Assembly: GCF_003206575.1 (NCBI RefSeq)
Contig: NZ_PZJO01000003.1
Coordinates: 406,436 to 470,435, forward strand
DNA from: Salinicola endophyticus
GTDB lineage: Bacteria > Pseudomonadota > Gammaproteobacteria > Pseudomonadales > Halomonadaceae
Reading direction: 5' to 3'
DNA: 64,000 bases
Translations under genes and position numbers: made by a program
Part shown: piece after piece, positions 36,815 through 45,905 of the stretch
How positions within the stretch are numbered: the stretch's first letter is position 1
How the letters are laid out: each line of letters opens with the position of its first letter
Notes under the pieces: model-generated
Database searches by the model: none
What the model saw: the letters and a program-made list of their open reading frames with translations, nothing else
Told to the model about the DNA's origin: nothing

Positions 36815-37174
36815 ATGAGCGATACCGACTCTGGTTACCTGACCACCCACGTGCTGGACACCGCCCGCGGCTGCCCGGCCGCCGATCTGTGCATCGATCT
36901 CTACCGACTCGAGGGCGAGCGTCGCACCCGGCTGGCCAGGCTGAGGACCAATGCCGATGGGCGCAGTGATGCGCCCCTGCTGGCCGGCGCCGAGTTCCGC
37001 GCCGGCTGCTACGAGCTGATCTTCCAGGCCGGCGACTATCTCGCCGCCAGCGGTGCGCCCGGAGGGTTTCTCGGCGATATCCCGATCCGTTTCACGGTCG
37101 ATGCCCCCGACGAGCACTATCACGTGCCGCTGCTGCTGTCGCCGTTCGGCTACTCGACCTACCGCGGCAGCTGA
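36815..37174 (+). CDS. uraH: 5-hydroxyisourate hydrolase
   Basis: A 119-residue transthyretin-like protein. The active-site histidine region is [10 protein letters not shown] at 10-19. The C-terminal family signature YRGS is at 116-119. It hydrolyses 5-hydroxyisourate to OHCU, the substrate of UraD. ATG at 36815 gives the standard length. No signal peptide is seen, so it is cytosolic. Confidence 0.95.
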   Translation: MSDTDSGYLTTHVLDTARGCPAADLCIDLYRLEGERRTRLARLRTNADGRSDAPLLAGAEFRAGCYELIFQAGDYLAASGAPGGFLGDIPIRFTVDAPDEHYHVPLLLSPFGYSTYRGS

Positions 37175-37245
37175 GTCGCCGCGACGTGGGCATCCCACCG
37201 CCCGGCCGATACAATCGCAAGGACGCACTCAGGGAGTCTGACAGC

Positions 37246-38004
37246 ATGGGGAAACGCGCCGATGCCACTATGGCGGCGGGCCAGCCGCCTGCGGCCACGC
37301 CTGCGCGTCGTCGCAGGGCGGGCAAGGACGGCGATGGCGCGGAGCGCCACGAGGTCATCTACCAGTCGATCAGCGACGCCATCATCGAGCATCGCCTGAG
37401 GCCGGGGGCCCGACTCCGGGAGGATGCCCTGGCCGATGTCTTCGACATCAGCCGTACCGGTATCCGCAAGATTCTGCAGCGTCTCGCCCTCGAGGAGCTG
37501 GTGACCCTGACGCCGCGTCGTGGGGCCAGCGTGACGCGCCCCTCTGCTGATGAGGCCAAGGACGTCTTCGATGCCCGGCAGATGATCGAGTGCGGCCTGA
37601 TGCCCGAGATCACCCGGCGTATCACCCGCGAGGATATCCGTGCCCTGCGCGACATGGCGACCCGCGAGCGCGAGGCGCTGCGCGCCGGCGAACAGAGTAC
37701 AGCCATCAAGCTCTCGGCGGCCTTTCATGGCCATCTGGCGCGCCTGTCCGGCAATGCCACCCTGGCGGCTTTCGTCGAGCGCCTGTGCTCACGCTCTTCG
37801 CTGATTCTCGCCGTCTATGGCAATGCGGGCCATCTGGGCTGCGAGTCCCATGATCACGATGATCTGGTGGGCTATCTGGAAAAGGGTAACGGCGAACGCG
37901 CCCAGGCCTTCATGGGGCGCCACCTCAAGGCTATCGAGGCTTCGCTCTCCCTCCATGGCGAAGAGGATGAGACGCCGGATCTCTACACGATATTTTCGCG
38001 CTGA
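37246..38004 (+). CDS. GntR-family (FCD) regulator of the ureide genes
   Basis: A protein of about 252 residues. A basic low-complexity tail (ARRRRAGKDG) precedes a winged helix at about 35-100 (LREDALADVFDISRTGIRKILQRLALEELVTL) and an FCD effector domain whose metal-binding histidines are visible (FHGHLARLSGN, AGHLGCESHDHDDLV). It lies 71 bases after uraH and is followed by a terminator. The gene order resembles purine-catabolism clusters in which such a regulator represses urate or allantoin genes. The exact effector is unknown. ATG at 37246 follows AGGGAG. Confidence 0.87.
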   Translation: MGKRADATMAAGQPPAATPARRRRAGKDGDGAERHEVIYQSISDAIIEHRLRPGARLREDALADVFDISRTGIRKILQRLALEELVTLTPRRGASVTRPSADEAKDVFDARQMIECGLMPEITRRITREDIRALRDMATREREALRAGEQSTAIKLSAAFHGHLARLSGNATLAAFVERLCSRSSLILAVYGNAGHLGCESHDHDDLVGYLEKGNGERAQAFMGRHLKAIEASLSLHGEEDETPDLYTIFSR

Positions 38005-38049
38005 CAGGCGATCTGCCGAGAGCGTCATCAACACGCCTCAAGATGCACA

Positions 38050-38076
38050 GCCCCCGCCGATGGCGGGGGCTTTTTT
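38050..38076 (+). terminator. Rho-independent terminator of uraH-gntR
   Basis: GCCCCCGCC (38050-38058) pairs perfectly with GGCGGGGGC (38062-38070) and is followed at once by TTTTTT (38071-38076), 45 bases after the GntR stop. This is the clearest intrinsic terminator in the window. Confidence 0.92.
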
Positions 38077-38099
38077 GTGGCGGGGGAGAGATGGCCCGG

Positions 38100-39551
38100 T
38101 CAGGTGGTGACCGCGTTCCGGTCGCTCTGTTTCCTCATCAGCAGATAGTAGATGCCTCCGCCCAGGGCGGCGCCAATCAGCCAGGCGTAGCCGCCCAGTA
38201 CGTCCAGCGCCGGTACCCACACCGAGGAAATGGAGAACAGCGCGGCCAGGCCAAACGCTACCAGGGCTCGCCGGTTCCAGCCCTTCACATAATGATAGGC
38301 GCCGTCGGGGTCGCTGGAGAACATGTCCTGAATATCCAGCCGCTGGTGTCTCACCAGGTAGTAGTCGGCCACGATGATGCCGTAGAAGGGGGCGATCACC
38401 GCGCCGAGGGCATTGACGAAGCCGGGGATGCCGATATGGCTGATCACGGCGATCCACAGGGCGCCGACGAAGAAGGCGATCACTGCGGTGATCAGCCCGC
38501 CGATGCGAAAGCTGATCCGTCGGGGGAAGAGGTTGGCCAGGTCATAGGCCGGCGGAATGAAGTTGGCCACCAGGTTGATGCCAATGGTCGCGGCGAAGAA
38601 GGTGACCGCGGCCAGCAGCGTCAGCGGCAGCGAGTCGACCTGCTCGATTATCGCAGAGGGGTTGGTCAGCGGCTCGCCGAACAGCACCAGGGTGCCGGCG
38701 GTGATGATCAGGGCGATGAAGGAGAAGATGGCCACATTGAGCGGCAGGCCCAGCAGGTTGCCCAGCTTCATGTCGCGCTCGCTTTTGACGAAGCGCGAGA
38801 AGTCGCCGAAGTTGATCACTACCGCGGCGAAGTAGGCGATCATGGTGCCGGTGATGGTCAGGAAGGCGCCGATTGCGCTGCCCTGATAGTCGCTGCTGGT
38901 GCTGAAGACAGTGCTGATGGCGGGCAGCAGGTCGCTACCGGCTTGATACCAGACGATGATCATCAGCAGGACCATGACGGCATAGACCAGCGGTCCTGCC
39001 CAGTTGAGGAAGTGCTTGATCTTGTCGACACCCTGCCAGAACAGGGCGATCTGAAAGAGCCAGACGACCACGAACGACAGCCAGCCGATGGCCGACATGC
39101 CCAGCCATTGGCCACCCGGGTCGCCGAACAGCGCCGTCAGCAGCAGGGTCAGCGCCGTCGAGGCGAAGTAGGTCTGCACCCCGTACCAGAAGATGCCGAT
39201 GATGGCGCGCAGCATGGCCGGCAGGTTGGCACCTCGGACGCCCATGCTGGCGCGGATCATCACCGGAAAGGGGATGCCGTATTTGACGCTGGGTCTGCCG
39301 CTCAGGTTGACCAGCCACATCACCACGAAGCCGGACAGAATGATCGCCGCCATCACGGCCCAGCCGTTGAGGCCATAGGAGATGAACAGCGAGGCGGCCA
39401 GGGTATAGCCGAACAGACTCTGGATGTCGTTCGCCCAGACATTGAAGATCTCGAACCAGCCCCAGCTGCGCTTGCTCTTCGCCAGGGGGGCCAGGTCGTC
39501 GTTGTATAGCGTCCGGTCGATATGCCGGATGTTCAATTCTTGATCGGTCAT
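38100..39551 (-). CDS. NCS1-family nucleobase/hydantoin permease 1
   Basis: A 483-residue membrane protein with about 12 helices. The N-terminal NCS1 motif is NDDLAPLAKSKRSWGWFEIFNVWANDIQS. PFPVMIRASMGVRGANLPAMLRAIIGIFWYGVQT is the helix 2-3 region. The end of helix 10 carries APFYGIIVADYYLVR. The family imports allantoin, hydantoins, uracil or cytosine with Na+ or H+. It is third in a probable minus-strand operon racemase-NCS1-NCS1, so a ureide or hydantoin is the best guess. Confidence 0.9.
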   Translation of the reverse strand: MTDQELNIRHIDRTLYNDDLAPLAKSKRSWGWFEIFNVWANDIQSLFGYTLAASLFISYGLNGWAVMAAIILSGFVVMWLVNLSGRPSVKYGIPFPVMIRASMGVRGANLPAMLRAIIGIFWYGVQTYFASTALTLLLTALFGDPGGQWLGMSAIGWLSFVVVWLFQIALFWQGVDKIKHFLNWAGPLVYAVMVLLMIIVWYQAGSDLLPAISTVFSTSSDYQGSAIGAFLTITGTMIAYFAAVVINFGDFSRFVKSERDMKLGNLLGLPLNVAIFSFIALIITAGTLVLFGEPLTNPSAIIEQVDSLPLTLLAAVTFFAATIGINLVANFIPPAYDLANLFPRRISFRIGGLITAVIAFFVGALWIAVISHIGIPGFVNALGAVIAPFYGIIVADYYLVRHQRLDIQDMFSSDPDGAYHYVKGWNRRALVAFGLAALFSISSVWVPALDVLGGYAWLIGAALGGGIYYLLMRKQSDRNAVTT

Positions 39552-39658
39552 GATGAAGGCCCGTTGTCATTGTGATTCATGCCAGGCCCTGCGTTGCGGC
39601 GAGCCCGCTCCAGGAGGGCAACCTTACCCTCCCTGTCTTTAACCTTGATGTCGTGGCC

Positions 39659-41023
39659 TCAGCTGCAGAAGCGCTGGCATGGAGACCAGTACTTCATCAG
39701 CAGGAAGTAGGTCAGCCCAGCCGGAATCAGGCTGGCGTACCAGGAGACGGTGGAGAGACTGAAGGCCGCGATCACGCCTACCAGGGTAGCGATCACCGCT
39801 CCGAGGTTGACGCCGCGGTAGGGCCCGCTTTCGTCGTACAACTTGCCGAGATCCAGGGTGCGGCGGCGGATCAGATAGTAGTCGACCACCAGGATGGCGA
39901 AGATAGGGCCGAGAAAGGCGGAGTAGGTCTGCACGAACACCTGCAGGCCGGCGGCGGACTCATCCTTGACCAGTTCCCAGGGGAAAGTGGCAAAGGCCAG
40001 CAGACCGACGACCACCGTGGCCGTGCGGTACTTCAGCTTGAAGGTATCCATCAGCACATAGGTCGGCGGCACCACGTTGTTGAGCACGTTGGTGGTGACC
40101 TGGGCGAAGGCGATGAACAGCAGGGTGGTCATCAAAAGCGGCGTGTTGTCGACCGCATTGGCGAACACCTTGATGGGATCGGCGACGCCGGTGGCTTCGG
40201 AGACCATATAGCCGATCAGCCCCATGAACAGGGTACAGGGCAGGATCGACATGGCGTAGAGGGTGGTCAGAAGGCCCGGGCCGCTACCCTCCTTGTGCTC
40301 GCGGGAGTAGTCGCTGACGTTGAGCATCATGGTGCTGTAGATGCCCAGGAACAGCATGGTGGCACCCCAGAACGGCATGCCCCAGGAGCCGTCCATGGTC
40401 AGCATGCTGGTCGAGAGCTGGTCGCCGTAGCGCTGCACGGTGCTGTAGAACATGTAGACCAGCGAGGCCAGAATGAAGGCGCTGCCGATGTTCTCCAGCC
40501 ATTTGATGCCCTGAAAGCCCGTCACCGACAGGGCGATCTGCAGGAACTGGAAGGCGATGAAGTAGAAGATCAGGTTGTCGAAGCCGAACAGGGTCGCCGA
40601 GACCATGTTCAGGGCGCCGGCACCGATCCAGCTCTGGAAGCCGTACCAGACGATGGCGGGCACCGCGCGTACCAGCCCCGGTAGCCGGGTGCCACTGAAG
40701 CCGAAGGCGCTGCGTGCCTGGACCATGAAGGGAATGCCGTACTTGTAGCCGGCGGCACCGTTCAACGCCAGTGCGATGCCGATCACGAAGCAGCCGATGG
40801 CGATGGCCAGCGTCGCCTGCACCAGGTTCAGCGTGCCGACCACGCTGGAGCCCATGGTGAAGGTACCGATCGACACGCAGCCGCCGAACCAGGCCAGCAG
40901 ATAGGAGGTACGACCCATGATGCGGGTCTGCTGTGGGGCCAGCGATTCCTGGCCGGCGGCCTTGGTGGCCGTGTCGGATAGCCCGGCCGATAGAGTCTGG
41001 GCCGGGTTGGGGTCATGGCTCAT
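39659..41023 (-). CDS. NCS1-family permease 2
   Basis: A 454-residue protein with about 12 helices. NCS1 traits are SYLLAWFGGCVSIGTFTMGSS in helix 1, PFMVQARSAFGFSGTRLPGLVRAVPAIVWYGFQSW in helices 2-3, and FLGPIFAILVVDYYLIRRR near the C-terminus. It is clearly different from the other permease 107 bases downstream, so the pair is not a recent duplication. It follows the racemase gene by 164 bases on the same strand. It probably imports allantoin or a related cyclic ureide. Confidence 0.9.
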   Translation of the reverse strand: MSHDPNPAQTLSAGLSDTATKAAGQESLAPQQTRIMGRTSYLLAWFGGCVSIGTFTMGSSVVGTLNLVQATLAIAIGCFVIGIALALNGAAGYKYGIPFMVQARSAFGFSGTRLPGLVRAVPAIVWYGFQSWIGAGALNMVSATLFGFDNLIFYFIAFQFLQIALSVTGFQGIKWLENIGSAFILASLVYMFYSTVQRYGDQLSTSMLTMDGSWGMPFWGATMLFLGIYSTMMLNVSDYSREHKEGSGPGLLTTLYAMSILPCTLFMGLIGYMVSEATGVADPIKVFANAVDNTPLLMTTLLFIAFAQVTTNVLNNVVPPTYVLMDTFKLKYRTATVVVGLLAFATFPWELVKDESAAGLQVFVQTYSAFLGPIFAILVVDYYLIRRRTLDLGKLYDESGPYRGVNLGAVIATLVGVIAAFSLSTVSWYASLIPAGLTYFLLMKYWSPCQRFCS

Positions 41024-41187
41024 GCTGTCGTCCTCGCAAGAAGGGGATCACTGTTGTTGTTGTCCCGGTCGGGAGCCGGGAGGACTCTTGCGGCGTGCTA
41101 CTCGGGTTTTAGTTTTTGCTGTGACGCTATTTTTCGTGCTGACGGTGCGGCCCGGGGCGCGTTATGGATCGGCCCTCATGGCGTGTG

Positions 41188-41934
41188 TCACTCGCTCGGG
41201 GTCATGTGAGACAGGTGCTCGAAGCGCCCGGTGAAGGCCTTGGGGCGCGGGAAGGCCAGATCGCCGAACTTGCTGGTGCCCAGCCCCAGCCCCACCAGGG
41301 CCTCGCTGAGCTTGACCGCAGCGGTCACGCCCTCGACCACCGGCAGGCCGACGGCGTCGCTGATCTCAGCGGTCAGGTCGGCCATGCCGCCGCAGCCCAG
41401 TACGATAGCGCCGATACCATCTTCGTCACGGGCGCGGCGACACTCCGTGATGATGCGGTTGAGCGCCGCCTCGCCGTCATGCTCCAGGTCCAGCACTGGG
41501 ATCTCGGCCGCGCGCACGCGGCGACAGTGGTGGCGAAAGCCATACTGGTCGAGCAGGTGCTCGGCGATGATGCCGGTGCGGCCCAGGGTGGTGACGATGG
41601 AGAAGCGGGTGCTGATCAGCGAGGCCATGTGAAAGGCCGCCTCGGCGATGCCGATGACCGGTGCTCGGGTCAGCTCGCGGGCGGCCAGCAGGCCTGGGTC
41701 GCCGAAACAGGCGATGATGTAGGCATCCACGCCCTCGCGCTCGCCGGCCATCACCTCCTCCAGCACGCCGACGGCGCTGATGGCCTCATCGAAGTGGCTC
41801 TCGATGGAGACCGGGCCACTCTTGGGGGTCGTGGCCACGATCTCGGTGCCCGGCGAAGCGATACGCGAAGCCGCTTCGCCGATGGTCGTGGTCATGCTGG
41901 CCGTGGTGTTGGGATTGATGACGCGAATCCGCAT
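41188..41934 (-). CDS. Allantoin/hydantoin racemase (Asp/Glu racemase superfamily)
   Basis: A 248-residue protein with INPNTTASMT at 6-15, the typical start of hydantoin and allantoin racemases. The two catalytic cysteines are C76 in IIACFGDPG and C181 in VLGCGGMADL. It interconverts the enantiomers of a 5-substituted hydantoin. Among uraD, uraH and puuE the likely substrate is allantoin, as for HpxA of Klebsiella. It heads the racemase-NCS1-NCS1 operon, whose promoter region holds a perfect TTTGTATACAAA palindrome. Confidence 0.88.
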   Translation of the reverse strand: MRIRVINPNTTASMTTTIGEAASRIASPGTEIVATTPKSGPVSIESHFDEAISAVGVLEEVMAGEREGVDAYIIACFGDPGLLAARELTRAPVIGIAEAAFHMASLISTRFSIVTTLGRTGIIAEHLLDQYGFRHHCRRVRAAEIPVLDLEHDGEAALNRIITECRRARDEDGIGAIVLGCGGMADLTAEISDAVGLPVVEGVTAAVKLSEALVGLGLGTSKFGDLAFPRPKAFTGRFEHLSHMTPSE

Positions 41935-42011
41935 CGTGGCGTGACTCCTGAACGGCGCTCGACGGAGCAGCAGGGCATCGAGGCCTGGCGCATGGGCGGC
42001 AAGCTATAGTC

Positions 42012-42023
42012 TTTGTATACAAA
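42012..42023. promoter_or_regulatory. Perfect GntR-type palindrome before the racemase operon
   Basis: TTTGTATACAAA is a perfect 12-bp palindrome 78 bases upstream of the racemase start. On the minus strand it is followed within a few bases by ACTATAG, a possible -10. A repressor bound here would cover the -35 region. A weaker relative, TCGTATACAG, is at 42169-42178 on the puuE side. It belongs to the 414-base divergent gap 41935-42348. Confidence 0.6.
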
Positions 42024-42250
42024 AAATCTATGGGAGATTTTTTCGGAATGCAAGCAGGATAGGCTCGCCAATGGGTGCTAACGACACCTCTGTGGCGCCG
42101 AAAAGACTGTTTCTTAGGCCATGTCAGCAGGTTGGCGTTGTACTACAGACGATGCCCGGATGGTTTTTTCGTATACAGCGCCTGATGCAGTATCTGACAG
42201 CGAGGCAACAGGTTCGCATCAGTGCCTCATGGAGCAGGCTTGCAGAGTGA

Positions 42251-42282
42251 ATGGATACAATTCATGTTGTTATTGTATTCAT
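42251..42282. promoter_or_regulatory. Widely spaced inverted repeat before puuE
   Basis: ATGGATACAAT (42251-42261) and ATTGTATTCAT (42272-42282) are inverted copies with one mismatch. Their centres are 21 bases apart, two helical turns. They lie 67-98 bases before the puuE start. Each arm contains a GTATNC-like core related to the palindrome at 42012. The rest of 41935-42348 holds only AT-richer sequence without a recognisable gene. Confidence 0.5.
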
Positions 42283-42348
42283 GGATATTCGTGTCGCCGA
42301 CCACGCACCGGCATTGGACACGGGCACGAGAACAACAGGAATCCTGCA

Positions 42349-43278
42349 ATGAATTCTCCCGCGCATGATGGCTATCCCCGCGATCTGATCGGCTACGGCC
42401 GCAACCCGCCCCAGGCCAACTGGCCCGGCCAGGCCCGCGTCGCGGTGCAGTTCGTGCTCAACTACGAAGAGGGCGCGGAGAACTGCGTGCTGCACGGCGA
42501 TGCGCACTCCGAGCAGTTCCTCTCCGAGATCGCCGGGGCCGAGGCCTATCCCGATCGCCACCTGAGCATGGAGTCGATCTACGAGTACGGCTCTCGGGCC
42601 GGCGTATGGCGGGTGCTCAAGGAGTTCGAACGCCGCGGTCTGCCGCTGACGGTGTTCGGCGTGGCGATGGCGCTGGAGCGCAATCCGGAAGCCGCCCAGG
42701 CGTTCCGCGAGCTGGGCCACGAGGTGGCCTGCCACGGCTATCGCTGGATCCACTACCAGCATGTGCCGGAGGCAGTGGAGCGGGCGCACATGCAGCGCGC
42801 GCTGGCGATCTTCGAGTCGCTCTACGGCGAGCGCCCGCTGGGCTGGTATACCGGCCGCGATAGCCCCAATACCCGGCGGCTGCTGGTGGACGAGGGTGGT
42901 TTCCTCTACGACAGCGACTACTACGGCGACGATCTACCGTTCTGGAGCGATGTCGACGACAGCCAGGGGCGCAGCCAGCGCCATCTGATCGTGCCCTACA
43001 CCCTGGACAGCAACGACATGCGCTTCGCCTCGCCCACCGGCTTCGATCATGGCGAGCCGTTCTTCCAGTATCTGCGTGACGCCTTCGACGTGCTCTATGC
43101 GGAGGGGGCCGAGACGCCCAAGATGCTCTCGATCGGCCTGCACTGCCGACTGATCGGGCGTCCCGGGCGCTTCCGCGCGCTGCAGCGCTTCCTCGATCAT
43201 CTCGAGGCCCACGACCGGGTGTGGATAACCCGACGTGTGGATATCGCCCGCCACTGGGCCAGCCACCACCCGGCCTGA
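42349..43278 (+). CDS. puuE: Allantoinase PuuE (polysaccharide-deacetylase fold)
   Basis: A protein of about 309 residues of the PuuE type, unrelated to the amidohydrolase AllB. It begins YPRDLIGYGRNPPQANWPGQARVAVQFV-like sequence with NYEEGAE, and has ESIYEYGSRAGVWR, LGHEVACHGYRW and GWYTGRDSPNTRRL, which is the family pattern. It opens the ring of (S)-allantoin to allantoate without a canonical metal site. I chose ATG at 42349, preceded by CAGGA. The RpiR gene follows by 89 bases. Confidence 0.94.
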   Translation: MNSPAHDGYPRDLIGYGRNPPQANWPGQARVAVQFVLNYEEGAENCVLHGDAHSEQFLSEIAGAEAYPDRHLSMESIYEYGSRAGVWRVLKEFERRGLPLTVFGVAMALERNPEAAQAFRELGHEVACHGYRWIHYQHVPEAVERAHMQRALAIFESLYGERPLGWYTGRDSPNTRRLLVDEGGFLYDSDYYGDDLPFWSDVDDSQGRSQRHLIVPYTLDSNDMRFASPTGFDHGEPFFQYLRDAFDVLYAEGAETPKMLSIGLHCRLIGRPGRFRALQRFLDHLEAHDRVWITRRVDIARHWASHHPA

Positions 43279-43367
43279 GCGCAGAGCGGGAGAGATCGTC
43301 GAGGGCAGCGTCTGGGGCGCTGGCATCGGTGATAGAGTGGCCGCAGCCATCGTCAGGGAACGCATGT

Positions 43368-44210
43368 ATGCAGGGCCATATCGGGCGTCAGCTCCAGCAG
43401 CGCTTCGGCGAGCTGGCGCCGCAGGAGCGGCGCGTCGCCAGCTTCATTCTGGATCACTTCGAGGATCTCGCGATCTACAGCGCCGCCGACCTGGCGCGCC
43501 TCTCGGGGGTCTCCAAGGCCACCGTGACGCGGCTGTTCCGGCGTCTGGGCTACGCCGACTTCAAGGCGGTCAAGGCCCACGCCCGCGAGCTGCGCCATTT
43601 CGGTGTGCCGCTGGCGGCGGGCAGCGATGCCCTGGGTGAGGGTGCCGAGCGCTGTGCCCGGCACCTGGCCCGCGAGCAGGAGAATCTACAGCACTGCTTC
43701 GAGGGGCTCTCGGCGGCCAGCTTCGAAGCGGTGATCGGTGCGCTCGACAGCGCGCCGCGGCTGGCGGTGGTGGGGTATCGCAACAGCTATCCGCTGGCGC
43801 TGCATCTGCGCCAGCAGCTGCTGCAGTGCCGCCCCGGTGTGGCGCTGTGGCCGGCGCCCAACCAGTCGCTGGCCGAGGAGCTCGCCGAGCTCGATGCCGA
43901 TGCGCTGGTGGTACTGTTCGGCTTTCGTCGCCGGCCGCGGGTGTTCGACGCCCTGGTCGAGACCCTGGCGGCGCGCGGACAACCCTGCCTGCTGATCGGC
44001 GATGCCACCACCGCGCGCTACGCCGAGCGTGTCACCTGGCGGTTGGCGTGTCCGCTGGACAGCGTCTCGGCCTTCGACAGCTACGCCGCGCCGATGAGCC
44101 TGATCTGCCTGCTGGCCAACGCCCTGCTGCACCGCCGGCTGGCATCGGGGCGGGCGCGGATCGATGGCATCACCGACCTCTATGAGTCACTCGACGAGCT
44201 GGCCCCCTGA
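43368..44210 (+). CDS. MurR/RpiR-family regulator
   Basis: A protein of about 280 residues. The N-terminal RpiR helix-turn-helix includes FGELAPQERRVASFILDHFEDLA and SAADLARLSGVSKATVTRLFRRLGY. A SIS domain from about 120 includes LAVVGYRNSYPLALHLRQQL, which normally binds phosphosugars; in ureide clusters the ligand may differ. It is downstream of puuE on the same strand and convergent with the YfcC-type transporter. It is a candidate regulator of the GTTTCATT array before allE. Confidence 0.88.
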   Translation: MQGHIGRQLQQRFGELAPQERRVASFILDHFEDLAIYSAADLARLSGVSKATVTRLFRRLGYADFKAVKAHARELRHFGVPLAAGSDALGEGAERCARHLAREQENLQHCFEGLSAASFEAVIGALDSAPRLAVVGYRNSYPLALHLRQQLLQCRPGVALWPAPNQSLAEELAELDADALVVLFGFRRRPRVFDALVETLAARGQPCLLIGDATTARYAERVTWRLACPLDSVSAFDSYAAPMSLICLLANALLHRRLASGRARIDGITDLYESLDELAP

Positions 44211-44266
44211 AGGGCTGCCCGAACCCTGCGCCCGACTCACGAGCGCAGGCCGCTCTCGTATAGCGC

Positions 44267-45706
44267 CTAGCCCTGCCAGCCGGTGGCCTGGGCAAACAGC
44301 AGCAGGGCCACGGCGATCGCCACCCAGGCACCGAACAGCGGCAGGAAGAAGCGCACCCAGCGCTGCCACGGCACGCCGGCCAGCGCCAGGGTGGCCATGA
44401 AGTAGCCGGAGGTGGGGTAGAGAATGTTGCCGATACCGTCACCCAACTGATAGGCGAGGACCGCGGTCTGGCGGGTCACCCCGAGGAGATCCGAGAGCGG
44501 CGCCATGATCGGCATGGTCACCAGCGCCTGGCCGCTGCCGGAGGGCACCACGAAGTTGAAGCCGAGCTGGGCGAGATACATGCCCAGCGCCGAGAACAGC
44601 GTGGGCAGGCCGCCCACCGCGACCCCGAGGCCGTGGACCATGGTGTCGAGCACCTGGCCATCTTCCAGCACCACGGCCACGGCGCGCGCGATACCGGCGA
44701 TCATGGCGCCGACCATGACGTCGCGGAAGCCCTCGTTGAAGCCTTCGCAGATGGCGTCGACCTTGAGCCCGGCGATCAGGCCGACGGCGATCCCCATGAT
44801 GATGAACAGCCCCGCCATCTCGAGCATGAACCAGCCCTGCCCGAGCACGCCGTAGACCAGGATGGCGAAGAAGCCGAAGGCGGCCAGGATGGCGGCTTTC
44901 TGACGCCCGCTGGCGCGCGGCTTGTCGGCCTCCAGCGCATGCTGGTAGTGGTGACGTTTGTCGTGCTCGCCGGTGTCGTCAGCGAGCAGACTGGCGCTGG
45001 CATCGTCACGCACCCGGCGGGCGTAGCGCAGCACCCACACCACGGCCACCGCGAGCATGGCGATGAGCGCAACCAGGCGCAGACCGAAGCCCGAATAGAG
45101 CGGCAGGTGGGAGAGCTGCTGGCCGAGCCCGGTGTTGATCGGATTGAGCACCCCGGCGGTGAAGCCGACAGTGGTGGCACACAGCGCGACCGCGGCAGCC
45201 ACTACCGAGTCGAAGCGCAGCGCGATCATCAGCGGCAGGATCACCGGCACATAGACCAGCGACAGCTCCTGGGTGCCGATCAGCGTGGCGATGACGGCGA
45301 ACAGGGTCATCAGCACCGGAATCACCCACAGGCTGCGGCCGGCAAAGTGGCGCGTCAGGTTATCCACACCCAGTTCGATGATGCCGGTACGCCGCAGCAC
45401 CGCGAACATGCCACCGATGATCAGGGTGAAGAACACCACCTGACCGGCACTCATCAGGCCGTTGGGGATCGCCAGCAGAAAATCGGTCAGCCCGGTCGGC
45501 GTGGCGGGCACGTAGTGGAACGAGGCCGGGTCGATGGTGGTGCGTCCCGCTGGCCCCGGCACGCGCTCGTAGACGCCGGCGGGGATCAGGTAGGTGGCGA
45601 TGGCCGCGAGGACGATGAAGGGGAAAAGGATGGCGTAGATATGCGGGATGTGAAACGATCGTTTCTTATGCGAACGGTCAAGATCCGCCTCGGATGATGG
45701 GCTCAT
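44267..45706 (-). CDS. YfcC-family transporter
   Basis: A 479-residue protein with about 11-12 helices and a charged loop at about 240-265 (DDTGEHDKRHHYQHALEAD). Landmarks of the YfcC/DcuC-like (ion transporter) group are FPFIVLAAIATYLIPAGVYER, NFVVPSGSGQALVTMPIMAPL and YPTSGYFMATLALAGVPWQRW. Members are suspected to carry amino acids or dicarboxylic compounds. Here it shares a 315-base divergent promoter region with allE, so import of allantoate or another ureide is a reasonable inference. No experimental substrate is implied. Confidence 0.85.
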   Translation of the reverse strand: MSPSSEADLDRSHKKRSFHIPHIYAILFPFIVLAAIATYLIPAGVYERVPGPAGRTTIDPASFHYVPATPTGLTDFLLAIPNGLMSAGQVVFFTLIIGGMFAVLRRTGIIELGVDNLTRHFAGRSLWVIPVLMTLFAVIATLIGTQELSLVYVPVILPLMIALRFDSVVAAAVALCATTVGFTAGVLNPINTGLGQQLSHLPLYSGFGLRLVALIAMLAVAVVWVLRYARRVRDDASASLLADDTGEHDKRHHYQHALEADKPRASGRQKAAILAAFGFFAILVYGVLGQGWFMLEMAGLFIIMGIAVGLIAGLKVDAICEGFNEGFRDVMVGAMIAGIARAVAVVLEDGQVLDTMVHGLGVAVGGLPTLFSALGMYLAQLGFNFVVPSGSGQALVTMPIMAPLSDLLGVTRQTAVLAYQLGDGIGNILYPTSGYFMATLALAGVPWQRWVRFFLPLFGAWVAIAVALLLFAQATGWQG

Positions 45707-45905
45707 GGACGCTTCGTCTTCTCTGTCGTGTTGATGTTGTGATTGCCGGCCGAGCCGGCGGAGAGCGCGTGTCTGCGGGGTGTGATGCCATCCCCGTATT
45801 ATCCTTGTGGTGATCCCTTGGGCCTGCGTGGGTCGCGGAGGCGCTCGGGTTTGATCGATAGTTTCACAACTCGATGGCCGCGAAAAGCCCTCTTCCGTTA
45901 CGCTG

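Noticed and set aside
38100-41023. Recent tandem duplication of the NCS1 permeases
   Set aside because: The two proteins share only family-level motifs and differ throughout, so they are separate family members.
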